Shown in pieces: positions 47,616 through 60,000 of a DNA stretch of 60,000 nt. How positions within the stretch are numbered: the first letter of the stretch is position 1; every line of letters begins with the position of its first letter. A program made the translations under genes and the position numbers. The DNA lies in assembly GCF_964355755.1 (NCBI RefSeq), contig NC_092672.1, positions 6,450,001 to 6,510,000 on the forward strand. The letters are read 5' to 3'. The DNA comes from Antedon mediterranea. Taxonomy: Eukaryota > Echinodermata > Crinoidea > Comatulida > Antedonidae. Below the pieces are notes generated by a model. The model saw only the letters and a list, made by a program, of their open reading frames with translations, had not been told where the DNA came from and searched no databases.

Positions 47616-49326
47616 GTGAGGTGAATATTCTTAGATGTGTATTTTTATTGTGAAAGTATTGTGTAGGCCATTATTTTTTAGGATACACGTCGTAGTGGTG
47701 GTGAGCAACCACACAGGACACAGCTATCAACAGGAACCATCCAGGGACCCGACACCCCAACCCTTCGTTATATAGGCTGTTTATTGACTTTGTATACAAT
47801 ACAGTTCTACACTAAGTAAGTACTAGGCCTAGGCCTACTACCCCATGCGTCTGGTTATTGCTTATTATTGACCCACTAGTCCCACATTTATTGACTTGAT
47901 ATATAGGCCTAGCCTATTGTTATAAATTTAAAAGAATAACAATTTTTTTTCAGATAATTTTAAAAAAGTCATTTATTAATATCAAAATTTCCTTTATTTC
48001 AGCTGAGATTCTATTAAATTAGTATTTATTACACCAAAAGGAGTACATTATCTGTTATGTTATTTTATGATGTAATTGGTGATTAAGGTCCTGAGGTAGT
48101 GAAGGGTATTCTACGTTACCATCCATTACGTAGGATTGTAGTAACCTAGGCCTAGCTAGTTAAAATAAATATCTGCATTGACTCTATTGCCGAAAACAAA
48201 AAAATCCGCAGAAAAGTGTACTCTAGGCCTAGGCCTGTCGTGGTTCAATGTTGTAGTAGTACATTTGGATTAAGTATTGAAATTGCTGTTCCGTTATTTT
48301 GTATGGTCATTTGATATTTTTAGACATATATCCAATAATCTTTGACATCAAACGTATTAATTTTATTTTACATTACAGTATATTATAAATTCTATAGTCT
48401 GGTCTGTTATTTCAACTTAAATTGTCACCTTTGACCCATACACAGCCCGTGTTTGTACAATACCAAAGTTGTTAACATTGTTCATATTGACACCAGCTAT
48501 AGATACCGTTTATTCTATGGTACGCCCAATTAAATACCAAATCCATTGTCAATGCATGCATGTCCTTTACAAAATGGCAATCCCTTTTTTAACTAAACAA
48601 TTTTTTTGTGCAAGTTGAGTAGCAGAGCTGGAATGACATTTTTTGTACACTAAACATTTCAAAAAAGTTACGGTTATTAATAAAACTCCAATATTAAACA
48701 TGTATTGTACTCCCAAAAGTATGATTAATAAAAAGACTTTGAATAGGCCATTTTGCTGTTAGTGATAATCACTTCTGTAGAAAAAAACTAAAAAAACTTA
48801 TTATAAAAAGACAAAATAAACGATTAAATGCAACCAAAAACCAACTGTCTTCCAGTCAACATGACTAATTTTTGCATTAAATTACATTTTTTTCAGGTGA
48901 ATAATTTCTTTTGATTCAAATTTTGGTGAAATTGAATAACTACTAGTACTATGTGACATTAAAATGGCATATTCAAGTTAAAAAAATTTTTTTTTTAAAT
49001 ATTTCTTTCAGGGGGACAATATGCTATTTAAAGGATTCTTTAAACTGAAATTTTCTACACGTTATCAAATGCCAGGCTTATAATATTAATATACAGAGAC
49101 TCAGCACAGAGGATTATTTACTCCATGGTATGACAGCTCAAATCAGTTGGAACTAGGCAATTTTGGGCAGAAAAATCAAATATCAATTCACACCTGTTGT
49201 CAATAGTGTACTGTTTATAATTTGGTTCTCTTTATTTAAAGTAAACTTCACCTCTAGGTAACCCTGATAGCAATGATTTATAATTTATATTAGAATTGTG
49301 ACGGTAGTGTTTCCAATAAACACACT

Positions 49327-49676
49327 AAGGGTATGTTCAGATCCATGGAGTTATGCTTTCATATCGCAAGCAATGCCATATTATTAGCGTCGGTCGTAAC
49401 AGACTCGCTTAACTAACGCTTTCGTTAGGAACTGAAGCGTCATCGATTTAGGCGAACATCTGGTATGCAGGAGTAAATTTGATTGGTTGGAGGTCAAAAT
49501 GCATGACTTTTGTATTGTAAGCGTCGTTCACTAATCTTGTACCCTGAGCTGTCGTAATAAACAAAAGATCAGTGTCGTAAGAGGTGGCTTCCACTAATCT
49601 TTTCCTGATTCAGACCTACAGTATAGAGTTGTACACCGCGTATGATATGAAAATCTGTAGGTCTGAACAGGCCCTT
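49327..49676. mobile_element. Foldback element with TAAGGG..TGTTCAGA ends
   Basis: Left AAGGGTATGTTCAGATC and right GTCTGAACAGGCCCTTA are imperfect inverted repeats about 350 bases apart. The interior has AGACCTACAG/CTGTAGGTCT pairs. No coding remnant is recognised. Confidence 0.55.
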
Positions 49677-50868
49677 ACTCAGTGCATATCTCTTGAACTT
49701 GACCCTACTTTCAAATTGCTGCTTGTGTCAACACCATTCAATATTTTATTTGATGATGATATCAGATACAAAAAGTTACCTCTTATCAAAATTCTACCAA
49801 CAACCCTACTGTAGGCCTATTTTAATGCGATATTTGCCTTGTACAAACAGGGCCAGGTCCAATTATTGTCAACAGCAGGTCAAAGTTATTGCATAGTTAC
49901 TGTGTTGCTTGTAGCTTAAAAGTGACACAGGAAGAATGTGTTATTTAAAGAATAATATAAAAATACAATGAATGGGTTAAAAGTCCGGTTATAAAATTCA
50001 AAATGTTTGATAGCCCTATGTTTCAAGGGAATCAATTTTCTGAGTAAAAAATAAATATCTTATCAAAACTCTTTTGTGCTTCGTTTCTGAAATTCTAAAG
50101 TTTGCTATATATAGAAATTAAACAATGTTATCAAAGTTCCTGGGTTTATTCAAGGTTTTTGGCTCTAATTTAAAGTCCTTTTAAGGATTTATAACACCAC
50201 TACCGCACTATCAGCTATCGTGTTGAATCACTGTACTTTTGGGAACCTTGCATTAGCTCATTGTTCCTGTTTAGTGTGGTAAAGTATTACGTATTGTATT
50301 GTTCTATCAGCGCTTTGTGTTGACATTGTTTAGACTGGCGTATTGCACTAGGCAGCTGTTGGGTATTCTAATATTGAATTTGTACATTTTTCTCTTCTTG
50401 AAAGTAGGACTTATAATAGCTTAATTTCATAAAAGGTAATGGTTACCGTTTGTTTGTCTGTAGAATCAACAGTTGGTTGGTATACATAGCACTGACACAC
50501 AATCAATTTGTGAGATTCTAAAATTATAATCAATACAGTATACGTATATTGCTGTACCTGATAAACTGTATAGGTGTATAAGTGATGGTCTGCACAGACT
50601 AAAGGTTGGTTTACACTAGGAAAGAACGCAGGGACGTATTTGCAAGTAATTTTATCATTTATGAAAGTTGGGACTATTATTTCGCTTGTTGTTGTCAATA
50701 AGTGTATTTTGTGGGTACATGTACAGTATTATATAACACCTATATAAATTCCTGTCATTTGATTGGACGAATGTGGGTCACATGGCGTGCAATAGTACGC
50801 ACTATTCAAGGATCGTTAAATAGTACTTTTTGAAACATTTTTGTTTGTTATTTAGATGTTATATAAAA

Positions 50869-51028
50869 CAAATAATGAATGTTTTGTATTCGTGTAATGG
50901 TACAAATAATGGCACTTGGTGAATGATGAAAGGTTATATCAACTCAGCTTTGCCTCGTTGATATAACCTTTCATCATTCACCTCGTGCCATTATTTGTAC
51001 CATTGCACTCATAAACATTCATTATTTG
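50869..51028. repeat. Near-perfect 160-base hairpin
   Basis: The left arm 50869-50942 and right arm 50955-51028 are inverted copies with few mismatches (CAAATAATGAATG... and the inverse CATTCATTATTTG), separated by a loop of about 12 bases. It is probably a palindromic MITE. No coding capacity. Confidence 0.85.
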
Positions 51029-51278
51029 TATAATAGTACATGCCTGCTCATTTTGTGTAGGTGGTGTTTTATGTTTACCCTTATGACCTTTTTACTAATT
51101 TTAATTTCATGCTAGATCAATTTTTACAGTCTATGATAGTGGGAGGGACTGGCCTCTTGTTCCACACTGTTTTGTGTCTAGGCCTATAGTGCTTTTGTTA
51201 AGTAAAATATACTCATATTTCAAATTCCGGTGTTTAATTGATCACACAAAAAAAATACAGTTTAACCACAAATAGACT

Positions 51279-52115
51279 AAGGCCCTGTTTCTGCTGCTAA
51301 GAAAATACCGTATTTTATATGGTATTTTTTGAATACCGTCTATATACCGTATTTTTTTGGCAGCAGAAACTGTGCTCATAAAAAAAATACCGTATTTTGT
51401 ACACCGTATTTTTCCCACAAAATTTGTGGATAAAATACGGTATTTACAAACTTATACCGCATTTTTTGTACCCTTTTCTGCTGCCAATAAAAAATACCAT
51501 ATTTTTTTTTACCTGTGACATGAGGTCAACATCGTGTTTTTATTTTCTGTCGCTGTCAGCTGTTTTACACACGTGTATAGATATTCGGCGAAAATGTGGA
51601 GCGGAGACGTCACAGTATTTACTGTACTATATAAATCTGTGTGGGGAAGGAGGGGGTGGGGAAGCTAAAATGTCCGGCCAACTAAATGGTAATAAAAGGG
51701 ACAACCACATTTATAAAGACATTTCTAAAAAAATAAAGCAGCAGGAGTACGGAATAGACCAAAGCAAGTAAATTCAAAGCTAAAGAGCCTGCGAAGCAGT
51801 ACAACATTGCAAAAGACAATAACTCGGGGAGGGAACGAATTACTTGTCCCCATTACAATGTTTTCTGTGCTCTCACAACATCTCTATCACTAGGGCTAGG
51901 CAGTTGAAAAACTAAAACTTCCTTTATTGTGACTTTTAATTATCGACCAAATAAATGAATGGCAATTTGGGTAAAATGGATGAAATTTAACACGACCACC
52001 CAAGAAGTAGTGTTAGCAGAAACGGGGTACTAAAAAATACGGTATAAAAAATACCGTATTTTATACCGTATTTTTATACCATATTTTGAGCAGTTGCAGC
52101 AGAAACAGGCCCTAA
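51279..52115. mobile_element. PIF/Harbinger-like DNA transposon derivative
   Basis: Terminal inverted repeats GGCCCTGTTTCTGCTGC and GCAGCAGAAACAGGGCC-type ends (52100-52112 region) are flanked by TAA on both sides, fitting the 3-base TWA target duplication of PIF/Harbinger. Subterminal parts contain many AATACCGTATTTT palindromes. The interior has two coding fragments in different frames: from 51670 (HIYKDISKKIKQQEYG) and near 51788-51860 (AKQYNIAKDNNSGRERITCP). They resemble the Myb/SANT-like trihelix protein of Harbinger elements. No transposase remains, so the element is non-autonomous. Confidence 0.65.
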
Positions 52116-53078
52116 TAAATATTGTGTTACATTTTCTAAGTGTGGATAGATTTGCCTATTGCTTGCTCCTGGCAGGATTGTGCTTGATAACATGCTGAAT
52201 AAATATTATTAAAATATTATTATTTTTTATTAACAGTGCTGGCACTCTATGAGTGAACCACTATGAAATACTGTACTTACCTCACTGTGATTTCATAGCA
52301 GGTCACTCATTAAGAGTGTCAATAAGGAAAATTATTATTTTATATCAGGGCTCAAAATTTACATTAGCAAATAAAATACAGTCACGTGTCACTGTCAATT
52401 ACTAGTTGAATATTACAAAAGTAGACAGAAACAATGACAAGCTATAAAGCTGAGCTCTAACTAAAATATCACCTTTAACAATTGGAATAAATTAAAGCAA
52501 CGTATCCATTCTATTAGAGTAATATAATACGAGATATCTCAATTTGACATACATGTAATACCCTTGAGTACATGTCCAGGTCCAGGCAGGATGCTATAGA
52601 GGAAAAATAGGAAATTCTATGCTACATCCTGATCACAGCGTTGTACAACTGTGCGCCAATTTAAACTATGTTTGCCCCGTAGCGTAGCGTTACACCATCT
52701 GGTGTGGTTTACTAATTGCTCGCAATTAATATCTTGTTTGTTTAATGTTTCATTCTTTTCAGTAACATGTTCTCTTGTATAATGATTGATTTTCTATTAG
52801 ATTACATTGAAAAACAGTGGTTTTACTATTATTTTAGTATCGAGTATAAAAATTGTGCCTAATTAGTATCCATATTATAAGGTCACTCACTAGCTTGCAT
52901 GGAATGTTATCTGTGTGTGTGTTTAATTATAATGTTTAAATTAGCAATCAATGTGGTCTCAGTTTGGCTATTTAAAGCATTGATTTTTTACAATCTTCAT
53001 GTATATAGTGACATTTTCAGTTTCGTATACATATTGAATTGTATTATCATTTGACACTTTGAAGATGACTTTGAGATC

Positions 53079-53244
53079 AGTTAGTAGGTTACAATCCACT
53101 GGACAGAGTTAGTAGGTTACAATCCACTGGACAGAGTTAGTAGGTTACAATCCACTGGACAGAGTTAGTAGGTTACAATCCACTGGACAGAGTTAGTAGG
53201 TTACAATCCACTGGACAGAGTTAGTAGGTTACAATCCACTGGAC
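53079..53244. repeat. 28-base tandem repeat, six copies
   Basis: Unit AGTTAGTAGGTTACAATCCA then CTGGACAG, virtually identical in all six copies, which indicates recent expansion. Confidence 0.97.
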
Positions 53245-53664
53245 GCAGTACTTTATAGAAAAGCCACTATATCATTATCATAGTAACTAACAAAGCTATT
53301 GTGTTACAGTCTACTGTACCTACTAGGATTGTTAAAATTGATTATTATTATAATATTATGCAGCTCAATTGTTAACCACACCCACACCAGTGCATTGACA
53401 TGCTTCAGAAATCAATACCTGTGAGTATAGTAGCAGTAGAGTTTTGTTGTAGAGAGTGGGCCCAAAAGGAGTGGTTATGCCTCGCCTTTTAGACTGGCAA
53501 GACTAAAATAATTGACATTGCATAAGAAACTAAAAAACGCAGCTGGAGCTATTGTTTGAAGAATAACAAAAAGTCCAATAACCAAGGAACACCTAATGTA
53601 CTGTAAAATACTGTACATTATATAGTTTTATAGTGAAAATGGGCCTATAATGCACTGAAAACAG

Positions 53665-53865
53665 ACATGGGGGTACCTACATGGTAGGAGGTACATGGTA
53701 GGAGGTACCTATGGTAGGAGGTACCTATATGGTAGAAGGTATAGTAGGAGGTACCTACATGGTAAGAGGTACCTACATGGTAGGCGTTACCCCCATGGTA
53801 GAAGGTACCCTCATGGTAGAAGGTACCCCCATGGTAGAAGGTACCCCCATGGTAGGAGGTAGTCT
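53665..53865. repeat. GGTACC-rich tandem repeat
   Basis: About eleven imperfect 15-18 base units built on CATGGTAGGAGGTACCTA or CATGGTAGAAGGTACCCC; two subtypes occupy the left and right halves. Confidence 0.9.
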
Positions 53866-54118
53866 GTATAAATAATCTACAATCTGTAGTTCAAGGTGAA
53901 GTATTGATATTCGCTAATGAACTCTAAAATCAAGTATACTGGAGTGTAATTAATGTGCTTGTAACCATATATTGCATTGTTGTTTTTCATTCATATCATT
54001 CTATCAACCTTGTTTTAATGAATGGTGTTTAAATAAACGACTATGCATAGCTTGTGTTGCAATACAATGTGTCAGAAATGTTGAAATTATTAAAATATCT
54101 TGAGTCCACATTCAAAGT

Positions 54119-54700
54119 GTAAAGCTCTGTCTACAACTATCAAACTAGTTTGACAAAAACAGTGTGATGAGCCCAAATATGGCAGTGATATGCTTAAATA
54201 TGGTAGTGATATGACATCATCATGTCCATATATATCTAGGCACATTACATTTTTTTGTCACATAAAATTTGATAGTGTAGACAGAGCTTTAGAATATACA
54301 TAAAATAATACATTCTGAGTGTAAAAAAGTTGGCGTATACAGAGGTTGTGTTGCATTGGGCTTAAGACTTTTATTCTGATCTACAGTACCCTTCCTAAAG
54401 TTTAAGAATTGAATTTTTTTAGGCTGGGCTAGAACAATAATTAGGAATCTAGACATACTATGTATTTTGATGGATGTTATTGTAATTTAGTAATAAAAAT
54501 GTAATCTTGGCTGTACTAGTTTTTTCATCCACAAAATTCAGTTTTTCCCTACAGCTCTGTCTACAAACTAGTTTGACAAAAGTGCTCAATTATAGTGGTA
54601 ATATACCCAAATATGGTAGTGATATGACATATTATGTCCACATTTGTTTTGTCACATACTACTGTATACAGTAAAGTGTGATAGTGTATACAGAGCTTTA
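54119..54700. mobile_element. Two family A MITEs in the intron before the acidic exon
   Basis: Copies at 54119-54292 and 54553-54700. The first has the internal unit doubled (AAATATGGCAGTGATATGC then AAATATGGTAGTGATATGA). The second has diverged ends. A third copy follows in the next intron at 55748-55911, with ends GTCTACACTATCAAAG and TTTGATAGTGTAGACC. Confidence 0.85.
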
Positions 54701-54939
54701 AATGTAAGCTTCAGTTCAGTTTCATGACAATTTTATTCTAAACAAATTATACAAATAAAAAAAAGAAATTGGGAAATTGAATGGGATACAAACTTGTATT
54801 AATTAATGTATACTCTATTAACTTCAAACATTTTTTTTGACAGGAGAGTATCTGAATGACGTTTACCTGATATGGTTTTGAGTTACTTCAACAATTGAAG
54901 AATAAATCGGAATTATAGACTGAACTGAACTGAAGAATT

Positions 54940-55362
54940 ATGAGTGATACTGAGATTGAGAGGATGGAGGAAACTCCAAAACAAGAAGAAGCAGAAGATG
55001 ACAAGGCAACCGAGAGTAGCGAGAACAAAACGGATGATGAGTGGGAACTATTGGATGCAGAAGATAATGATACATCAGTGAAAGAACCGAAAACTGATGA
55101 GAATGTCGATTCATCGATGGTTGTTGATATCTCAGTGACCGATGAAGATTCAGAAAAAAACAGGGAAACAATAGAAGTTATTAAGGATGCTGATGCCGAC
55201 TCACCGTCTCAATCAAATCTTGATAATAATGCAAAAAGTGAGCCAGTGGTTGACGATACGGCCGAGAAACAATCGGATGACCAAGCAAAAGAACCGGAGG
55301 CAGGCAATAAACCGGTGGCGATTAAGATCAGCGACGTTAAAAGCAGTGATGTAACATTAAAG
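54940..55362 (+). CDS. First coding exon of an unidentified acidic protein (continues right)
   Basis: ATG at 54940 opens 141 codons that end exactly at a strong donor (AAG|GTGAGT at 55362/55363). The exon itself starts after a polypyrimidine tract and CAG at 54843, so about 96 bases of 5' UTR precede the ATG. The peptide is strongly acidic and Ser/Thr-rich with no hydrophobic helix, typical of a disordered N-terminus. DDEWELLD at residues 32-39 fits an LC3-interacting (LIR) motif with acidic flanks, as in autophagy receptors; this is suggestive only. No later exon is recognisable before 60000. I do not recognise the family. Confidence 0.65.
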
Positions 55363-58300
55363 GTGAGTTTTAAAATAAATACTTATATTGTTCTCAGGAT
55401 GTGTTGTGCTTACTTCTTTCCTGTTCAACAATTGTCAAGAGTTCAACAATACATTACTCTGTGATTAGCAAGAATAATCAGGATATAAAATTCAAATCCT
55501 CATAATATAGTCTACCTGCCTGACTATTACATTTTTGTTTACACTGTGTCAGAAAAATCGTTACTGATGCAATTTTCTTTTTTATTGTATAATCATTTTA
55601 GGACAAACTGATTCCTACTGTGTGTTTCTAACTTTGTACACAGCATGGTCAGTTACAATACTGTACTGTAGTCCTATATAATACTGTACATTACTGTTTA
55701 CAATAGTAACCCTTGCTTTGGTCACCATAAAAGGGCACTTTCCTGTAAAACTAGGTCTACACTATCAAAGTTTATGTGACAAAAAAATGTGATGTGCCCA
55801 TATATGGACATGACGATGTCATATCACTACCATATTTTGGCAAATCACTACCATATTTGGGCACATCACAATTTGTTTGTCAAACTAGTTTGATAGTGTA
55901 GACCGAGCTTAATAACGACCAACCCCTATTTAGAGGACAAGCCCTATAAAAGGAGACTTTTGTCACAAAGGTGGTGTCCCCACCACAGGTTCTATTAATA
56001 TTACTGATATTAGAAAATTCTATACTGTTATACCAACAGTATTAAGTTAATTTAAATTCATCTTTTATTGGTCTACTTTATATAAAAATCAGAAAATCTT
56101 TGTTAATAATTAGATTTCAACCAATCAATATACAGTAATTATAAAATTGCAAGAACAAAGATACTGTATGTTTACTGTTATTCATCAACTATTACACATT
56201 TTATTGTTTTAGTAATTATTCATTTCATTTTAATGTGAATCAGCAAAGAATTTGATTATAAGCAAACTGATGACTCAGCAATACATGATAGTACCAATCT
56301 TTTGTTATTTTTATAATATCTACACTGTTCATTCAAGTGTGACAATGATTCTTCTCTCTTGACACAATGACGACACTGCGGCAGTTTTTATTTCCTATTT
56401 CCCCATAATTTTAACCATTACAATGTTAATGATCATTTGTCATAAAGTGATGACGCTTATTTTGCAACTATTTGATACTTAGTGTAAACTCTACTAACTA
56501 TAGAATTAGTCTTATGCAGATTGATTTAAATGATTATTGTACTTGAGCAGCACACGCCCACACATGTAATATTGACTTGGGTATAGTATATTTATGCACA
56601 ACTTTGGTCATAAACCCACATACTAGATTTTTATGCAAAAGTTATTAACAACGTCAGTTAATACAATTTAAATTTTTTCTCATGCAAACAAAATGTATGG
56701 TTTCTATTAATGATTATGGTTAATGATTATGGTAGTACTTTTTAAAGCACAAACAGTGACACAAGGTTGCACTTTGGTAAACCCACCTATGGTGTTATTA
56801 ACAATTAAAACCCATAGAAGTTAGAACTTTAATGAAATCCAGTACATCTGTAACCTACAGAAAAACTGTAAAATTGGTTTTTTTTTTGTTGTGTATTGTT
56901 GTAATGTATGTAGGCCCATCCCTTCTTATCTTAACAAACTAAATTTATAAAATGTTGTCGGATGATTTCTTCTGAGGAGTGACATCAAAGTCATGTACTA
57001 CTATGCACAATAAACACATCATTGTTTGTAGATGCCTCACAATCAACTATTCACACTGCTCGCATATAAACAACAAGGATTTTTCGCAGCTAGATCTGTT
57101 TGATTATCTGCACAAAACTCTACCTTGTCAGCGTCTTTAACCTACTGTAGTCACGATTGTGTATCCCTGTAAATGCTCTAAATGAATAAAGTTCTTTGGT
57201 CAATAGTATGCGTACTAAAACCATGGCATGCCAAGACATTTTGTTTATCCGTAGCGGTCATGTATTGTACAGTAGGATGATGACACACATTATTATTTTC
57301 CTATGATGCTAGTTAGTTTGTTCCATCCCCACAATATTATTATTACTCAATCATAAAGGATGACAATTAAAGTAGTTAAATTGTTTCCTGTGTTTTGACA
57401 ATTTCCACGCTTTTATGAATTGACGTTGACCATACAACTTCATTCCTCTTGGCATATTAACACACTCAAACAAGCAGCCTCTGAAACTTGAGAATTATTA
57501 ACAGCAGGGCTAAAATTAATTTTAAAAAGTAATTGATGTGTTAAGATTCATTGATTTTTGCTATCTTTATAACCCCACTGTTCAGATCTGATAAAGATGT
57601 TTGATTTAATACAGGTAAGATTTATTTTTTTGTAAGAAGTATACTTTATTCAAGTTTACTTAGACCCGGATAACAAATACAGTATCTGCTGTATCTATTT
57701 AGGCAGTCATTGAAATAAACCGTGTCCGGGTATATCACAGATTATATCCAAAAAATGTTTGTTAAATAATTGCATAATAGATTAAAGCGTAAACAAACTC
57801 CAGTTACTGCAGTATAGTACTAGTAGCTGCAGTAGAATAATGCCGGTCCCTAATGAAAGTGAAGATACACAGTACAGGTTGTATCAATGAAAAGATTTAT
57901 TGTTAGAGCAATAGTATTTGACCACAAAGCGTGTTACACATATTTCTTGGAATACTCTAGATGTAGTATAATAAAATCATATCACACACAAATGAATATC
58001 CTGTAGAAATGTATAGAAAGGCTATAGGAATACCATATGGTTTGATGTGTTCATTATTGTGGGTATTTGTATTCATTCTATTTATAATTTCAATAGTTGC
58101 TATAAAATATGCAAATATAGGAAAACTAACATCTGCGTTTATGTCTTGTTATGAATAATACTCCATGCCACCTACTTTCAATGATGTTTACTTCCACACC
58201 TATTTGTCTATGTGTTTCTACTCTACCTAAATATGGTAATCATATGATTACCATATTTATATTCATTGTTGCCATGGTGAATAATGCCTCAAATTCTTAA

Positions 58301-60000
58301 CTAAGCCATTCATGAGCTATTTCGTATACGATGTCAATCATAAATGGAGTCAATGAAACTCATTCAATTAAATTACTACAATGTACTGATAGTCGACTAG
58401 ACTGGATCTACCTTGAAGACTGTACTGTAGTGTCTGTGGCGAGACATCAATAGAAAATTACAGTTGGGAGAAATCTTCATGAAAAGTGTGGGTATAGATG
58501 TACAGCACAAGCTAATTAATTTGGTTCTTGCACTAGAAGTACCTTTCGCAATTCTGTGTTTTAAGACAGAAATTGTCAGTATTATATTACTGTATATATT
58601 ACCAAGTGCAGTAGTCCCAGGGTGCCTGGATACAACTTTTTGGGGAAAAATTAGGTTGGTTAATTTGAATTCAATACCCTGATTACTGCTAGGTGGATGT
58701 GTCCCACTTGAGGAAGTTCTGGTACGGACTATATCATTGTCCAACAGGGGTGTGATATTTTAATGTTATAATGTTCTTAATTTGTTGGTTTATCCAGGTA
58801 AAGCGTGGTTCCCACTAGCGACGCAACGCAAGGACGTAACGCAACGCAAGTGAATTGACCAATCACAAGCGATGGCTTATTCGCTTGTGATTGCTAACTG
58901 TCTATAACTTCGCTTGTCATTGGTTAAAACGCTTCCGTTGCGTTTACGTCCTTGCGTTACGTTCTAGTGGGAACCAAGCTTTAGCAGCACTCATAGACTA
59001 CCAACACCACTGTTGGTTTGTGTAATTTTATATTCCATAAGTCCTGTGTCTGAATTTAGCCTAAATTAGGGGAGGATTATACTAAACAATGGGATTTATT
59101 ATTAAAATTATATACTCAGTCATAATATGGTGTATTTTTATTTATTATTGAGAGTAGTTTCATTGCAAAATGTATGCTTGTTTTTGCTGGGGCAATAATG
59201 GCTGTTGGTGAACAATATTGATCATATCTTTCTATAGTTAGGCTTTCATACAATGCCTTATGTCAGCATCATAATTACCTGCTCTATTATCACCCAAGTA
59301 CTTGATTGGAAATTTATTGCTGATGTACGAGGTCACACGCTCTCTCACAGGTGAGGTCATGGTACCGCTCACTCAGGTGAGATGGATGCAGCATTGTGGT
59401 GTTTATTGCATTAAAGTAAAGTGTATGGATAGGTTTCATATTAACAAGTTAGACCTAATATACAGTATAATAGATAATACAGTACTATGAAATGTTTCTT
59501 AACAATTTATTATAGTAGTTAATGCATTGGGATCTTAAATTCTGCATGGTGTTGGGCGTACTTCTGTAACTGCATGGAACAAATTGTTCATACTGTTAAT
59601 TGTAGTGTACCAACCACTGCCCTAATTTCTGTTTATCTTGCATTCAATTGGTTTATAAACCACAATAGAACCAACTCCTTTGGGACACCCTAATAAGGGA
59701 CACTTTACCGAGCAAAGGGAAATACTGTACATGTTTAACACTACCGCCAACCCCTATCTAGGGGACATCCTATTAAAGGGACACTTTTCATGTTAACAAA
59801 GGTGTCGCGAGCAAGAGGAAATACATGTTTTATTAACACTACCGCCATACAAAACAATACTTTTTTAATTAAACAAAAATTAATATGGTTACCAATTAAA
59901 AAGGATAGGCTTGCATGTGCGTGAAGTTGTAAAGTATTACACATAAATGACCCATTCAAACTATTTTTATATTTCCCTGTCTACTTATTTATATAAGGAT
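55363..60000. other. Downstream intron of the acidic-protein gene: repeats only
   Basis: After the donor at 55363 I see one family A MITE (55748-55911), the family C MITE (58800-58983) and pogo-like fragments (55915-55995, 59660-59860). No exon with convincing splice sites and coding character is visible up to 60000. Confidence 0.5.
58800..58983. mobile_element. Family C foldback MITE (GGTTCCCACTAG ends)
   Basis: Ends AAAGCGTGGTTCCCACTAGC and CTAGTGGGAACCAAGCTTTA are inverted. The inner arms repeat GACGTAACGCAACGCAAG and its inverse, and CAATCACAAGCGA. A second copy lies at 37111-37253 in BLTP2 intron 12, sharing TTGACCAATCACAAGC. A related end is at 50603-50650. Confidence 0.75.

Noticed and set aside
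1-60000. CRISPR array, bacterial operon or phage system
   Set aside because: Introns, signal-peptide and GPCR genes, and MITEs show animal nuclear DNA; the tandem arrays have no unique spacers.

Overview
The window is animal (metazoan) nuclear DNA: AT-rich, with many short phase-matched exons joined by GT-AG introns, minisatellites, and numerous short foldback transposons. No taxon can be read off directly. The frequent palindrome TAGGCCTA, an intronless GPCR and a LamG-type secreted protein would fit a marine invertebrate, perhaps an echinoderm or other ambulacrarian, but this is only a weak inference.

Positions 1-43,522 (minus strand) hold one large gene, which I identify as BLTP2 (KIAA0100 / hobbit / SABRE-FMP27 family), a bridge-like lipid transfer protein. 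I could place 48 consecutive coding exons, from the start codon at 43,522 to an exon at 35-149. Every junction keeps the reading frame, giving 5,885 coding bases (about 1,961 residues). The last few hundred residues lie beyond the left edge.

Two apparently complete, uninterrupted genes sit on the opposite (plus) strand inside BLTP2 introns: a rhodopsin-family GPCR (11,812-12,771) in the 12.4 kb intron 34, and a small secreted LamG/concanavalin-like protein (21,602-22,339) in intron 33.

Positions 43,523-44,870 form a head-to-head intergenic region with a GC-rich start region for BLTP2, a tRNA-derived element, a MITE, and a CRE/CCAAT-box cluster. They are followed by an intronless, highly divergent cyclin-box gene (44,871-45,974, plus). 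Degenerate AT-rich repeats follow it.

Positions 47,480-60,000 look like the 5' part of another plus-strand gene: a probable noncoding first exon ending at 47,615, a long intron full of repeats, and a first coding exon (54,940-55,362) for a very acidic N-terminus with a LIR-like motif. The rest of that gene lies to the right of the window.

Mobile DNA is the second theme. One MITE family with ends AAGCTCTGTCTACACTATC occurs at least 16 times. There are at least six other foldback families, a probable PIF/Harbinger derivative with a decayed Myb/SANT-like coding remnant, a LINE 3' end, tRNA-derived SINE-like pieces, and a hammerhead-ribozyme-like motif. One copy of the main MITE is involved in a partial duplication of a BLTP2 exon.
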